A stretch of 64,000 nt of DNA from Medakamo hakoo. Taxonomy: Eukaryota > Chlorophyta > Trebouxiophyceae > Coccomyxaceae. A model generated the notes under the pieces. The model saw only the letters and a program-made list of their open reading frames with translations. It searched no databases and was not told the origin of the DNA. Positions 46,919 to 60,003 of this stretch are shown piece by piece; positions within the stretch are counted from its first letter, which is position 1, and each line of letters opens with the position of its first letter. The stretch is taken from positions 186,001 through 250,000 of the forward strand of contig CP089454.1 of NCBI GenBank assembly GCA_026636295.1, given 5' to 3'. The translations under genes and the position numbers were made by a program.

Positions 46919-49900
46919 ATGGCCGACGACGCCGAAGCCGCGGCCCTGGCCGCCGCCCGCTCCGCTCCGCTGTCCACCCGCGCCACACACAAACTGTGGC
47001 GGGCGCGGTGTGAAGCGTTCGAGGCCATGGCGGAGGCGTGCCGTGCGGGCGGGGCGGTCGACGACGAAGTCGGTGAGTCCGTTGGTTTGGGGCGTGCGGC
47101 GAGGGAAAGAGAAGCTGCGGCACGGCCGCACGAGTTGTCCGGGGTCGCAGCTCACCAGTGGTGCGCGGCCGAGGGTGAGGCGGGCGGCTGGCGGCGCCGG
47201 CGCGGCCCGACAAAACGCCGCATGCTGCTGCATAGAGGGCTTTTTTTTCTTCCCTCTCCTCACTCCCCCCCCCTCTCCATCACGATCAGTCGACCTCATC
47301 GTCGCCGGCGTCGCCGACACCAACGCCGCCGCCCAGGATAAAGCCCTGGACGCCCTGGTCGCTTTCCTAAGCCGCCCGGGCCCGCCCTGCCCTGTTGCCG
47401 CTCGGGTCGCCCCTGCCGCGGCGTCCGCGCTCGCGGGCAAAGCCCTGAAAGGCCGGCCCGCCACAGTCAGCCGGGCGACGGACGCGGCCCTGCTGCTCGT
47501 CGAGCACGGGTGTGGGGCCGCTGTGACGGCGGGCATGGTGTCTGCCCTGTCCGACAAGGTGCCCAAAGTCCCCGCGGCCGCGCTGGCCGTGCTGGGTGCG
47601 GCGGTCGTGGCGTACGGCCCAGCCGCGCTCGACCTCCCCGCCCTGTTTGCCGCGCTCCCGCCCGCCTTTGAAGCCCGGGCCGCGCCCGTTCGTGAAGCCG
47701 CCAAGAAGCTGGCGGCTGACTTGGCGGGCGGGCTGGGCTTGGCTGCCGTCGGCCCCGCCTTGCTCACCCGCATCCCGGACGCCGCGCGCAAAGACGTGGA
47801 AAAGGCGGTGGGGAGCGGTGGGGGCGGTGGCGCGGCCGCGCCGACCCGCCAGACGCGGGCCGCGGCCGCCGCGTCCAGCGCCGGCGCCGGCGACGTCGAC
47901 ATGGCCGATGCGGCGACCTCCGCCACGCCGTCCCCTCCCCCGGCCGTCGACGCCTTCGACCTGGCCGCGCCCGCGGACCTGGCGCCCGCCCTGGGCAAGG
48001 CCTTCCACGCCGCCCTGGCGTCGGCCAAGTGGTCCGACCGCCGGGCCGCCCTGCAAAAGCTGACGGCGACCGCGTCCGCGCCGCGCCTGGCGCCCGGGTG
48101 CGCTGCCTTACCCGACGCGGTGCGTGAACTGCGCAAGGTGCTGGCCACGGACGCCAACGCGGCGTGCGTGGCGGAAGCCGCGGCCGCGGTCGGCGTGCTG
48201 GGCACCGGCCTGCGCCGCGATTTCGCGGGCCCGGCCCGCGTCCTCGTCCCGGCGCTGCTGGAAAAACTCAAGGACAAGAACACGGGCGTGGCGGTGGCGG
48301 CGGCCAACGGCGTGCGCGCCCTGCTGACGCACTGCGTGCCCCTGGCCGACGCGGCGGACGAGGTGGCTGGCGCGGTCGCGTCGAAAAACCCGGCCACGCG
48401 CTTGGCCGCGCTGCGCGTCCTCGCCGCCGTCGCCGAGTCCACCACACCGCCTCCGACCTTGGTCAAGGCCGTCACCCCCGTCCTTCTCCCCGCCGCCGCC
48501 AAAGCCGCGGCGGACGCGGTGCCGGACGTGCGGGAGGCGGCGGTGGGCGCGCTCGCTGCCATGTGCGCGGGGAGCGGGCTGGGCGGGAGCGCGTTGCTCG
48601 ACCGCCTGCCGCCGGGCGTGGCGCTGGACGCGGCCCGCCGTAAAAAAGTGGAGGCGGCCCTGGCGGGGTGTGGGGTGGCGGCAGCCGGGCCGCGCCGGCC
48701 GGGCACGGCCCAGGGGGCTGCGTCTGCTGCGCCGACGACCCGGCCCGCGCTTTCGCCACGCTCCGCCAACGTGCCTGCCGCGTCTGCCGCGGCTGGGAAG
48801 CCGCCCGCGCGTGCTGCTGGACCACCGGCTGCGCGCGGCGACCCTCCCGCCCGCCGTCCCGCCGCCGTCGCCCCGCCGACTGCCTCCGCCTCCGCCACCG
48901 CCGCCGACGACGACCAGTCCCCGACCCTCACGCGCGCCGACGCGGAGGACCGCCTGGCCGCCCTCCTCGGCCCAGCCAAGGCCGCCGCCCTGACCTCCGC
49001 CGACTGGAAGGTCCGCTTGGAAGCCATGGACGCCCTGGCCGCAGCCGCCGGCGGCTGCGACGGGGCGGCGCCCTACACGGGCCCGGCCGACCTGGTCCAG
49101 TGCCTGGCCCACGTCCCTGGCTGGGCCGACAAGAACTTCCAGGTCCTGGCCCGGGCGTTCCACGTCCTGGCGGCGGCGGCGGGGGCGGGCGGTCCGCCCT
49201 TCACCCGCCGCGATGCCGCCGTCGTCGTGGACGGCGCCGCCGAAAAGCTGGCCGACGCCAAAGTGCGCCCAGCCGCGGCGGCCGCGCTCGACGCGGCGGC
49301 CGAAGCGGTCGGCCCAGCCTTTGTGGCGGCCCGCCTGCACGCCCGCGCCGCGTCCGCCCGCAACCCGCGCGTCTTGGCCGAAGCGGACGCCTGGATTGGG
49401 CGGGCTGTGACGGAGTTTGGGCTGGGCCCGGCGGCCGGGTGGGATGTCCGGGCACTGGTCGCGGCGCTCAAGGCGGACCTGGGCGCGGCCGCGCCGGGCG
49501 TGCGCTCGGCCGCCACGGCCGCCCTTGCGGCCCTGCACGCCCACCTAGGCCCGTCCCTGGCCGACTCTCTGCGGGCCGACGTCAAGCCGGCGCTCATGGC
49601 CAGCCTGGACGCCGCGTTTGCGGCGTCCCCTGCCGGGTCGGCGCCCGCGCCGGTGCGGGCGGTGCGCGGGAGCGTGCCGGCGGCGACGGACGCAAAACGC
49701 CCGTCGCCCGCCCGCGCGCCGTCGCCCGTCACCCGTCCCCCTCCCGTCCGTGCCGCGACGCCGGCGCAGTCCCCGTCTCCCGGGGTTGCTGCTGCTGCTG
49801 GCGCTGCTGCTGTGCCGCCGCGGCGCTGGCCCTCGCCCTCGCTGTCGCCCGCGCCCGCGCCCCCACCGCCCGGGCAGCCCTGCCTCGCGGCAGCGCCGGG

Positions 49901-52499
49901 GAAAGACGCCCGCCTGCGCGCGGCGGCCCGGGACGCCGCGTCCGCCTCCGAAGCCTCCATCCTGGCGGACCTGGTCCCGCTGGCGTCGCCTGAGTTGGCC
50001 GCTCTACTGACTGCGGGCTCCCCGTCGTCGGCGGCCCAGGCGGCGGCCCTCGTCGCGTGCCAGGCCGCTGCGGGCGGCCGCGCGGCCGCGGGCGCGGTCG
50101 CCGCGTCGGACCTCCTCCTGCGCTGGGCCGCCCTGCGCCTGGCGACCGCCCTGCCTCCGGGCGGTGCCTCACCCTTCATGAACCTGGCCACCGAAGTCTT
50201 CAAGGCCCTGGGCCGGGCGGGCGGGCGCCTGGCCCGGTCGGAAGCGGACGCGGTCCTGCCCGCGCTGGTGCGCGCGGGCGTGGTCGGAAGCGGCGGCGGC
50301 GGCGGCGCGGACGCTGCGCGCGGCGCCGCCATGGAAGCGCTCACTGCCGCCACGGCCGTCGCGCCGCCGCCCCTTGTCCTAGACGCTCTGACCAGCGTGG
50401 GTTTGGGTGCGAGCGTGCCGCCGCGCGCGCGGGCGGAAGCCCTGGCGGCGCTGGCGGACTTGGTGCAGGCGGGCGCGGCGGCCGGGGTGGGCGGCGCCGG
50501 TGCGGCGCCCACCTCAAAGGACCCGGCGCCCTTCGCCCGCGTCGCGGCCGCCGCGACCTCCGACCCGGACCCGGACGTGCGCGAAGCCGCGTTTGAAGCC
50601 CTGGCCGTCCTCGTCGCGGTGGAGGGCCCGGCCGCGGCGTGGGCGGCGGCGGGGCCCATGGCGCCTGACGTGCGGGCCGCCGTGGAAGGCCGCGCTGGAG
50701 GGGGCGGGCGGGGGCGGGCGGCCGCCCAGCCGCCGGCGCCACCGCGCCCTCCTCCGCCTGCCGCGCTTCCTGCTGCCGCTCCTCGGCCCCCGCCCGCTCC
50801 CCGTCCGCCCTCCCCCTCCGCCTTCCGGGCGGCGGACACGCCCGCCGCCGCGCGCCGGCCCAACCCCCTCGTCAGCGGCGCGCCGACGCCGCTGCCGCCG
50901 CCCACGCCGGGCGCGGGCACGCCCACCCCGCCCGGCCTGACGCCGGGCGTGGCGCTCGTGCGCCGCGCACCCGTGGCTGCGCGCGCGCCTCTGCCACGGC
51001 CTCCCTCCCCGCCGCCCGTCGAGGAGGAAAACGACCCCGTGGCCGCGTGGGCCGCGGCCCTGGACGACATGGCGTCGCCCGACCTGGCGACGGCCGTGGA
51101 GGGGATGAAGGCGGCGTGCTACGAGATGATGGACGCTGCTGCTGCTGCAGCGGCGGCGCAGCAGGCTGGCGGCGCGTCCGTCACCCCCGCTCTAGCCGCC
51201 ATGGTCGCGTCAGCTGACGTCCTGGTGGCGGGCCTCGCCGCGCGCGCGGGCCAGGCGTTCAGCCTCGCGCTTTCGGACGCCGCTGCCGGCCTGCCTCCTC
51301 CGTCCGCCGGCCAACAGCCGCGAGGCGTGCGGGCGGCCAAGTACGTGCTGAACGCCCTGCTGCAAGCCTTCGACTTGCGACCCGTCGGCCGGGCGGTCGG
51401 CGCGCCGGCCTTGCGCGACGCGGCGGGCGTGCTGCTCAACGCCCTCCTCGACGCGGCCGCCCTGCCGTCGGCTCTGGGCCCGGACGGCTCCGCCCTCGTC
51501 AAAGCCCTCAACGTGCTCATGCTGCGCCTCCTGGCGGGTGCGGACAAGGCCCGGGCCGTGGACGCGTTGCTGGCCCTGCTGGCCCGCCCGCCGCCGGCCG
51601 TGGCGGCTCGCGCCGGGCCTGCCGCCCAGCCGCCGCCGACGGAAGTCTTTGCCGACTTGGTCATCAAGTGCCTCATCAAGCTGGCCCGCACGCTCGCCGT
51701 CGGCGCCTCCCTGGACCCGGCCGTCGACCCGGCGTCCCTGCTGGCGTCCGCGCACGCCTGGTTTGAAGCGGCCGGGCCCGCTGCGGCGGCTTCGCCGACC
51801 GACCGCCGCCTGCGCGCGGTCCAGACGCTCGTTCACGAGGTCTGCCGCCTGACGCCGGGAGGGGCGGCGGCCGTGCGGGCGGCCCTGGCTCGCGGCGTGC
51901 CGTCGGCCGTGAGCGGGGCTGGCGGGCCGGCGCCGGCCATCGTGGCGGCGGTGGAAGCAAACCTCGCGGCGCTGGCGGGTGGCGGTGGAACGCCTCCGGC
52001 CGCCACCCACGCCTCGCCGTCGTCCTCGCCCGGGCCGCCGCCGTCCCCCGCCGCCGAACTGGCATCCATCTTCCGCCTGATCGGCGCCCGGGAATCCTCC
52101 GAAGCAGGGCTGGACGCGCTGGCGCGGTTCGTGGCGTCCCGCCCGCCAGGCACCGTCGACCTGGGCCCCCACCTCGCAAAGACGTCGCCCCACTTCCAGG
52201 CGTACATTTCCACGGGTTTGGCCCGGGCCGCGGACCGTTTGGGGCTGGGCCCGCTGCCGGCATGCGGGGTTGGGGCAGGGGCGGAAGCTGTGATTGCAGC
52301 GCCGGCCGCGCCGGCCGCGCCCGCCGCCGCTGCCGCGCCTGCCAACTCGCTCGAGGCGCTGCGCGCGCGCCTGGAGCGTGTGCGGCTGGCGGGCGGGGGT
52401 GGGGGTGGTGCCGCGCCGCCGCCGTCGTCTGCCGCGCCGGCGTCCACCAGCACGGAGGCCCTGCAAGCCCGCATGCGCGCGCTGAGGCGGGATGCGTGA
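46919..52499 (+). CDS. MOR1: TOG-array microtubule polymerase (MOR1/XMAP215 family)
   Basis: Exons 46919-47072 and 47290-52499 give 1787 residues. XMAP215-family proteins bind tubulin through TOG domains and speed microtubule growth. The N-terminus (PLSTRATHKLWRARCEAFEA) is the canonical TOG1 helix, and similar openings recur in KAFHAALASAKWSDRRAALQ (TOG2) and AAALTSADWKVRLEAMDALA (TOG3), with at least two further HEAT-type blocks. Basic Pro/Ser-rich linkers (for example around residues 1050-1120) could bind the lattice. The C-terminus (STEALQARMRALRRDA) resembles the end of plant MOR1. The protein is Ala/Pro-inflated, like its neighbours, but close to the family length (about 2000). Intron 1 lies early in TOG1. 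Confidence 0.9.
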
Positions 52500-52594
52500 G
52501 GCGGTCTGTTTAAAAAAATCTTTCATGCGTGTGTGTTTTCTTTCAGGCGCCTCTCTCTCCCATCCCATCCCCCCCCCCCTCCCTCGTCTCCCAC

Positions 52595-55500
52595 TCAGGC
52601 ACTCCCCACCAGCCCGGCCAGGCGGGCCGCCGCCGCCTTGGCCGCCGCCACGCCCGCGGCATCTTTGGCCGCCACCGCAGCCTTCAGCCGCCGCGCCAGC
52701 GCCGCCGCCCCCGCCACAGCCGCGCCCGCCCCGCTGACGGCGCCGTCAAACGTGTCGCCCGCGGCCAGGCGCCCGGCAAACGCGGCCGCGCGGTCGACGA
52801 CCGTCGGCGGCATGCCCGCCAGGCGGGCGACGTTGGTGCCGTGCGAGGCCGGGCAGGCGCCCGGCGCCAGCTTGTACAAGAACGTGACGACGGGCGCGGA
52901 GCCGCCCGCCGGGTCCGGGCGGACGTCGGCGGCCATGTGCGTGACGCCGACCGCGCCGCCCGTCCCCGCGGCCTCGTCGGCCAGGCGGTGGTAGTGCGTC
53001 GCAAACAGGCCGCGGCACTTGACGGCTCCGGCCAAGTGGTCCAGGACGGCGCCCGCGATGGCCGCGCCGTCGGCCGTGGCGGTGCCGCGGCCCAGCTCGT
53101 CCAGGGCCACGAGGGAGCGCGGGCCCGCGCGGGTGAGCGCGGCCGCCGTCTCGGCCAGCTCCACCAAGAACGTCGACTGCCCGGACAGGATGGCGTCCCG
53201 GGCGCCCATGCGCGTGAAGATGGCGTCGACGGCCGTGCACTCAAAGGAGGTCGCCGGCACCCACCCGCCCGCGTGCGCCAGCATGGCGGCCAAGCACACG
53301 CAGCGCAGGAGGGTCGACTTGCCGCCCATGTTGGGCCCCGTCAGCAGCAGGAAAGGCGGGGAGCCGTCGCCGCCCAGGACGACGTCGTTGGACACAAAGG
53401 CCGTGGAGCCGGACCCCGCCGCACCGCCCGCGACCAAGGATTCCGCGGCCGGGTGGCGCAAGGCGGTGGCGCGCAAAAACTGGCGGCCGCCGGCGCCTTC
53501 GTCGCTGACGACGCGCGGGCGGCACATGGGCCCGCCCGCCCGGCCCAGTTCCGCCGCGGCGGCCAGGGAGAGCAGGGCGTCGAGGTCGGCGGCGGACGAG
53601 ACAGCGGCGGCCCAGGAGGAGTGGGAGGCGGCGAAGCGGGCCAGGAGGCCGGCCAGGACGCCGCCCAGGGCTTCTTCACGGGCTGCGACCGCGTCAGCGC
53701 GGGCGGCCGCGAGCGCCTCCAAGGCCGCGCTTTTGTAGCGGCGGAAGCCTTTCCGCGTGCCGACCAGGCGGTAGTTTTGCGGGACGGGCGTGGATTCCGG
53801 GACTTCCAGGACGTGCGGGTCTTTGTTCAAGGAAATCAAGGAGGCGGAGGGCGCGCGGAGGGCGGCGCGTTCGGCCTTGAGGTGGTCGGCCAGGGCCGCG
53901 TCGGACGCCGCGAGCGCGGCGTCGGCCGCGTCCACCGCCGCGTCCACGCCCGGCGCCGGCGCGACACGGCCGGCTTTGGCGGCGGCATCCCAGTCGGCCG
54001 CGGTTTCTAAGGCGGCCAGGGCCGACCGCGCGGAGTCCAGGGCGGGCGTGGAGGCGAGGGCCGCCAACACGCCGGTCGGGCCGGCCGCGCCGTCCACCAC
54101 CAAGGACGACGCGGCGTCCAGCGCGTCCAACACCCGGCGCAGGCCGCGCAGGGCGGACGCCAGGGCCGTGACCTTGCGGCGGGCGGCGTCCTCGTACAGG
54201 ACGACGCCGGCCGCGTCGCGGCCGCCGCTGCCCGGCGCGGCCGCGGACGCCAGGCGGGCCAGCGACCGCTCCAAGTCGCCCGACCCGGCGGTGGAGGCGG
54301 CGAGCGCGGCGCGCGCGGCGTCGGCCGCCGCACACCCGCCGCCGCTCTCCCCACCCATCAGGGCGGCGACCGCGTCCTGGCGGGCCGCGATGTCGGCGGG
54401 CCGGCCCAGCGGGCGGCACAGCCAGCTGCGCAGGCGGCGGCGGCCCGCGGGCGTCGCGCAGTGGTCGACCGCGGCCAGGAGCGAGCCGGCCGCCCCGCCC
54501 GCCGAGTTGGCCAAGACTTCGAGGGAGTCGAGGGCCGCGCCGTCGACGGCCATGGAGGGCGGGTAGGACGACGCGGCAGGCGCGGTCGCGACCCCGACGC
54601 CCGTCCCGACGACGGGCGGCAGCGCCTCAACCCGGCCCAGGCACAGCACCGCGCGGTCGAGCAGGCAGGAGCGCAGGTAGGCGACGGCGCCGCCCAGGGC
54701 GGCCAGCGCGGACGCAGCCAGCGCGTCGCCGGTCGGCGCGGCGGCCAGCAAAGACGCCAGCGCGGGCGGCGTGCCGTCGGCGGACGAGCCGCCGTCGGCC
54801 GCGGGCGCCTGGAAGTAACGAGCCGACGCGAGTTCGGCCGCGGTCCGGGCCGCATCCCAAAACTCGCCGTCCGTGGCGCTGAGCGCGTTGACGCGGGGCC
54901 AGGCGGGCAGGGCGGCGCGCAGCGCGCGGGCCGTGGCGGGGGAGAGGGTCAGCGGCGGGCGTGGGGCGGCCGTGTCGGCGGTGGCCGCGACGGGCGCGGT
55001 CGGCGCCGACGCGAGCACCAGCTCCGCCGGGCGCAGTTCGGCGAGCAAGGCGCGCAGCCCCGCCCGGACGTCGCCGTCGGTCCAGGCGCCGACCAGGACG
55101 GTGCCCGTCGCCGCGTCCACGGCGGCCGCGCCCAACACCGGGTTGTCGTCGCCGCCGCCCTCGCCCTCGACCAGCGACAGCACCCACGCCGCGTCGGGTT
55201 GGGTGGCCAGCATTTCCGGGTCCGTCAGCGTGCCCGCCGTCAGGACGGAGACGACATCCCGGCGGACGACGCTGTCCCTGGGCAGCCCTTTGGCCTTGCG
55301 TTCGGCGTTGCGGGCGGCCAGCTGGGCCGGCGTTTCCACCTGCTCCACGACGACCACCCGCAACCCAGCCCGCGCGAGCTTTTCGGCGTGGCCCAAGTAC
55401 GCGGCTTCGGGAAAGCCGCAGTGCGGCTGGTCGCCCTTCATGTACTGCAGCCCGCACACGTCCGCGCCCGTCACCGCGTCCATCTCAAACATTTCGTAAA

Positions 55501-56667
55501 ACTTGCCCATCTTGAACAGCAGCACGGAGTCAAAGTGGCGGGCTTTGACCTCCCACCACTGGCGCTGGGCTTCCGTGATCTTGGCTTGCTTGAACCAGCC
55601 GGGCGGGATGCGCAGCGTGCGCGGGTTGTAGGCCGGGTCGCCCGGGCGGCGGCCGTCGGCGTCCCGCACGTTTTCAGGGGCGAGGAAAGGGAAGCGCTCC
55701 GCCGCGCGCGCCGCGAACCGTTCCGCGCCGTCGGTGGAGGGCGGGGGACCGGGCGTGCCGGTGGAAGGAGCGGGGGAGGCGCCGGACCCGCCGCCACCAC
55801 CCGCGGCCGCGATCGCCCGGGCGGCGGGCGTGGTCAGGGCGCGGGCCGGCGCCGCGGGCTTCTTCTTCGCGGCGGGCGGCTTCTTGCGGGGCGGGCCCGA
55901 GTCGTCGTCGGACGACGAGAATTCGTCATCGTCTTCTTCTTCTTCTTCGGAGGAGGACGGCTCGTCCTCGTCGGAATCGTCTTCGGAGGAGGAGGAGGAG
56001 GCCTGGTGGTGGTGGGTTGGATGGAGGGCGCGGTTTTGAATGGTCCCGCGCGCGTGAACGCGAAGAAAACGAATGCGCTGCCATCAAAAAGCTTTCGACG
56101 GCCGCGCCCTGCACCCCTCAATTACCCAATGACCCTCCTGCCACAACGCACCTCGCCACCAATCGTGAACTCTGATTCGGACGCGGACGGCTCGGGCTCG
56201 GACTCGTCGTCGTCGTCGCTTTCTTCTTCATCAGACGAGAGCAGCGTGCGCCGCTGCGCAGGAGCCGGCGCCGCGGCCTTCTTCTTCTTTTTCGCGGGCG
56301 GGGCCTTAGCCGCGGGCGTGGTCCGGCGCGCCACGGGCGCCTTGGGCGGTTTAGGCGCGGGCGAGGCGGCTTTCGCCGACCGCGGGCGCTTGTTGATGGC
56401 AGTCGGAGGCGACGCATTCGGCGCGAGCGGTGGCGGTGGAGCGGCGGCAGCAGCGGTCGCTTTGCCCGCCGGCTCGTCCTGGGTGGGTAGAGGGTTGCGT
56501 CAGCGTCGTGCCGAGGGCGGGCATGAGGCGTCCCGGCGTCCATTCCGCGTCCGACGCACCTTTTTTGCTGCGGAGCCAGACGGCGGGCCGGGCCGGCCGA
56601 AGAAGCCGAGCAGCGTGGCCTGCTTGCGCGGCTTGCCGGCGCCGGCGGCTCCGCCGGACGAGTGCAT
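52595..56667 (-). CDS. MSH6: DNA mismatch repair protein MSH6
   Basis: MutS homologue that pairs with MSH2 (MutS-alpha) to recognise base mismatches. Exons 56667-56560, 56478-56152 and 56002-52595 give 1280 residues. The N-terminus has a PCNA-binding PIP box (KQATLLGFFGRP), followed by a long basic and acidic Ser/Asp/Glu-rich tail with no PWWP or Tudor domain seen. MutS domains then follow in order: mispair-binding GKFYEMFEMDAVTGADVCGL with the Phe-x-Glu motif, clamp and lever helices, and the ATPase (LLTGPNMGGKSTLLRCVCLA Walker A, SLVALDELGRGTATADGAAI Walker B, then FATHYHRLADEA). It converges on the TOG gene with 95 bp between stops and shares a divergent region with PEX6. Confidence 0.96.
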
Positions 56668-56876
56668 CTTGGTTGGGGTGGGCGTGGTTGTTGGAGGGAG
56701 CGCGGAGCGAGAGAGAGAGGGTGTCTCCCCAGGCGCGCTCCTGCTGAGAGGATGGTTGAGGGGTGTGAGGGGTGGAGCGACCCGCGGGCGCCGCGCCTCT
56801 CCCACCCACCATCTCGAGGCCGTGCGGGGGGGCGTTGCCGTTGTGCAGAGTGTCCTTCTTTTTCCCTCCCCCCGCC
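56668..56876. promoter_or_regulatory. Divergent promoter region MSH6 / PEX6
   Basis: A 209-bp gap between two divergent ATGs; both promoters must lie here. No TATA box was seen. Confidence 0.45.
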
Positions 56877-59350
56877 ATGCCCCACTCCACCACCCCGCCA
56901 CCCATCGTGGCGGGGCGGGCAGCCGAGCGCTTAGCCCGCGCCGCCGCAGGCACAGCGACCTCAACCGATGGCGGCGGCGCCTCGCGCCCGCCGTCGGGCA
57001 CACCCAATGCGTCGCGCCCCGCCAGCACGTCCGATGCCGTGCTCACCATGCCCGTCGCCGTGCTGTCCCACCCCGTCCCCGCCCCACCAGGCGTGAGCTG
57101 GGCGAGTGGTCGAGACGCAGGCGCCGAAGTGGCGTTGACGCCCGCGACGCTGGCAGCCCTGGGCGTCGCAGCGGGCGGGTGCGTCGAGCTGGCCACCCCG
57201 ACCACGCCCGCCCGCCGCCTCGCCACGGCCGTCGCGGCAGCAGGCGACGCCTCACCGCCCACCCCGCCGGGCGGCTGGGCCGACGGCGTCGCGTATTTGA
57301 GCCCGCTCCTGGCGTCCAACTGCGGTTTCGGGGCGGCCGCGGCGGCCGCGCCCTTCCTGGCCGAGCCCGGGACTGGCGGGCCCGGCGAACCCCTGCCCGT
57401 CGGCGCCGGGCTGGCCGTCCGCAAAGCGCCGGCCGCGGCCGCGGACGGGAGCAGGCGACGCAGCTCTGCCGGTGGAGCAGGCGGCGCCGCCGGCGTCGCC
57501 GCCCGCGTCGTCCTGGCGGTCGTCCGGGAGCCGGCGCCCGCGTCTGCCCTGCCCGCCTCCTCGCCCTCGCCCTCCTCCCACCTCACCGCCGCCGTCGCCG
57601 CCCACTTCCGGGCGGCCCGCCGCGTCGTGCTGCCAGGCGACATCCTCGCCGTGCCCGCACCCGACGCGGGTGGGGACGCCGGGTACGCGGCGTCCCTGCA
57701 CGGGCGGTGGGGCGGACGTGGGCAGCGCCCGACCCCTGGCACCGCCGCCCTCACACACCTCCGCGTCGAGGCCGTCGAAGGCGGGGGCGGCCCGCCCGGC
57801 ACCTCCTTGGCCGTCGACCCAGCCTCCACAGTCGTCGTTTTGGACGGCAAGCCGCCGGGCGGGGAGGAACCGCCCGCCCTGCCCGTCGGCGCGCCCGGCT
57901 TTGAGGCCGGGCTGGCGGGCGGGGCGGCCACGTCCGTGAGCACGCGGGCGCGTGCCTTCCTCCCACTCGGCGAGGACGCGTGGGCCGCCTGGTCGGACGC
58001 GGGCCCCGGCGGCGGTGGCGGCACCCGCTCGCCCACCCTCCCGCCCGCCGGCCTGCCGTCCATCGGCCCGCTCCTCCCCGGCCCCTGGCGGTCGGTCGCG
58101 GCCGCGCTCGCGCCCGCGCTCTCCACGTCCACCACACCGCTCGCCGTCCGGGCGGCCGTCCTGGTGACGGGGCCAGTGGGCGCGGGCAAAGCCACCGCCG
58201 CGACGGCTGCCGCCGCGGCTCTGGGCCTGAAACTCGTCCGCCATTCCGGCGGCGCGCTCCGTTCGTCGGGCGCCGCGCCACCGGCCGACGGCGGCCCGCC
58301 GCCGGGCCCGGCGGCCGCCCTCGCTGCCGCCTTCGAGTCCGCAACTCCGTACGCACCCACACTCCTGCTCCTCGACGGCCTGGACGCCCTCTGCTCTGAT
58401 TTCGCGGCTGGAGGCGGCGGCGACGGCGGCGGCGACGGCGGTGGCTTAGGCCCGCAACCGCCCTCCTCCGCCGCCTTTGCACCCGGCGGCCCGGCCGAAC
58501 GGCTGGCGGCCGCCCTGCGGGCTGGCATCGAAGCCGGCGCGGCCAAAGGGCAGCGCGTATTGGTCGTGGCCACAGTGCCCTCACCCGACGCCCTCCCACC
58601 ACCGTTGCGCCGGGCGTTCACGCACACGGTGTCCATCCCGCCGCTGACGCCGCCGGAGCGCGCGTGGCTGCTGCGGGCGGGGCTGGGCGGCGCGGGCGGC
58701 GGCCTGACCGAGGCCGAGCTCTCGTCCTTCGCCGCGTCGGCGAGTGGGCTGGGCCCGGGCGAGCTGGCTGGCGTGGCGGCGGCCGCGACGGCGGCGGCGG
58801 CCGTGCGGGCGTGTTGCGGGCAGGGCGGACAGCCGCACCCTCCTCCGCCCACCTCCGTCACGCCCGCCGACCTGGAGGCCGCCCTGGCCCGGGCCCGCGC
58901 CCGCGGCGCCGCGTCGGCGGGCGCCCCCCGCATCCCAGCCGTGCGGTGGGAGGACGTGGGCGGCCTGGCGGCCGCGCGGGACGCGATCCTGGACACGGTC
59001 GACCTGCCGCTGCGCCGCCCGGGGCTGTTCTCCGGCGGCCTGCGCCGCCGGTCGGGCGTGCTCCTGTACGGCCCGCCCGGCACGGGGAAAACGCTGCTCG
59101 CCAAGGCCGTGGCCACGGAGTGCGCCCTGGCCTTCCTGTCCGTCAAGGGCCCGGAGCTGGTCAACCCGTACGTGGGCGAGTCGGAGCGGGGCGTGCGCGC
59201 GCTCTTCGCCCGCGCCCGCGCCGCCGCGCCGTCCGTCATCTTTTTCGATGAGCTGGACGCCCTGGCGCCCGCGCGTGGGCGGACGGGCGACGCCGGCGGC
59301 GTCATGGACCGGGTCGTCGCGGCCTTGCTGGCCGAGGTCGATGGCGCGCA

Positions 59351-59381
<31 letters not shown>

Positions 59382-59924
59382 GGGTCGCCCCCCCCGCCGC
59401 CCGTCTTTGTCATCGGCGCCACCAACCGGCCGGACTTGCTGGATGCCGCGTTGTTACGCCCAGGCCGCTTGGACCGCCTCGTCTACGTGGGCGTGGCGGC
59501 GGACGTCGAATCCCGGGCGTCCGTCCTGACCGCGCTCACCCGCAAGATGCACCTTGCCAAGGACGTCGACTTGGCCGCCATCGCTGCGTCCGCGCCGGCC
59601 ACGGCCACGGGTGCGGACCTGTACGCCCTGGCTGCCGATGCGTGGGCCCTGGCGGCGGACAGAGTGGACGCGGCGGCGGACGCGAATGGCGGTGGCGCGG
59701 CCGACCTGCCTCCCCCTCTGTCCAGTTCCGACGACGACGACGGCGACGACGGCGGCGGCGGCGCCGGGGGTGGAGACCGCCGCCCGGCCGCCCCGCCCGT
59801 CGTCGTCACCCAGGCCGACTTGCAGGCCGCGTTGAAAGGCTTGAAGCCGTCGCTGACGCCCCAGGAGCTGGCCCGGTATGAAGCGTTGCGGGCGAGCTAT
59901 GAGGGAGGCGCGGGTGCGGCGTGA
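56877..59924 (+). CDS. PEX6: Peroxisomal AAA+ ATPase PEX6
   Basis: With PEX1, PEX6 extracts the PEX5 import receptor from the peroxisomal membrane. Single exon, 1015 residues from the ATG at 56877. The N-domain is divergent. The first AAA domain (D1) has a relaxed Walker A ([20 protein letters not shown], Ala where Thr/Ser is usual) and a Walker B with Gly in place of the catalytic Glu ([10 protein letters not shown]), as in other PEX6 where D1 is inactive. The second (D2) is canonical: [92 protein letters not shown] and [21 protein letters not shown] glycine run sits inside D2 after AEVDG. Acidic Asp runs near the C-terminus precede a short helical tail. Confidence 0.95.
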
Positions 59925-60003
59925 AGGCGGCGTGCGGTGTGTGTAGAACAGTATTCGCTCTAGTTTTTTTCGATTTCTCCCCCACGCCACCCAACAACAC
60001 ACC

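Noticed and set aside
46916-49027. Minus-strand 703-residue open frame opposite the TOG gene
   Set aside because: It is Ala/Arg/Ser-rich with no motif; the plus strand has TOG domain sequence in the right frame.
54461-57904. Plus-strand 1147-residue open frame across MSH6 and PEX6
   Set aside because: It runs antisense to MSH6, then out of frame over PEX6. There is no domain and no plausible promoter.
56351-59425. Minus-strand 1024-residue open frame opposite PEX6
   Set aside because: Antisense to PEX6 D1 and D2, without domain sequence; PEX6 is unmistakable on the plus strand.
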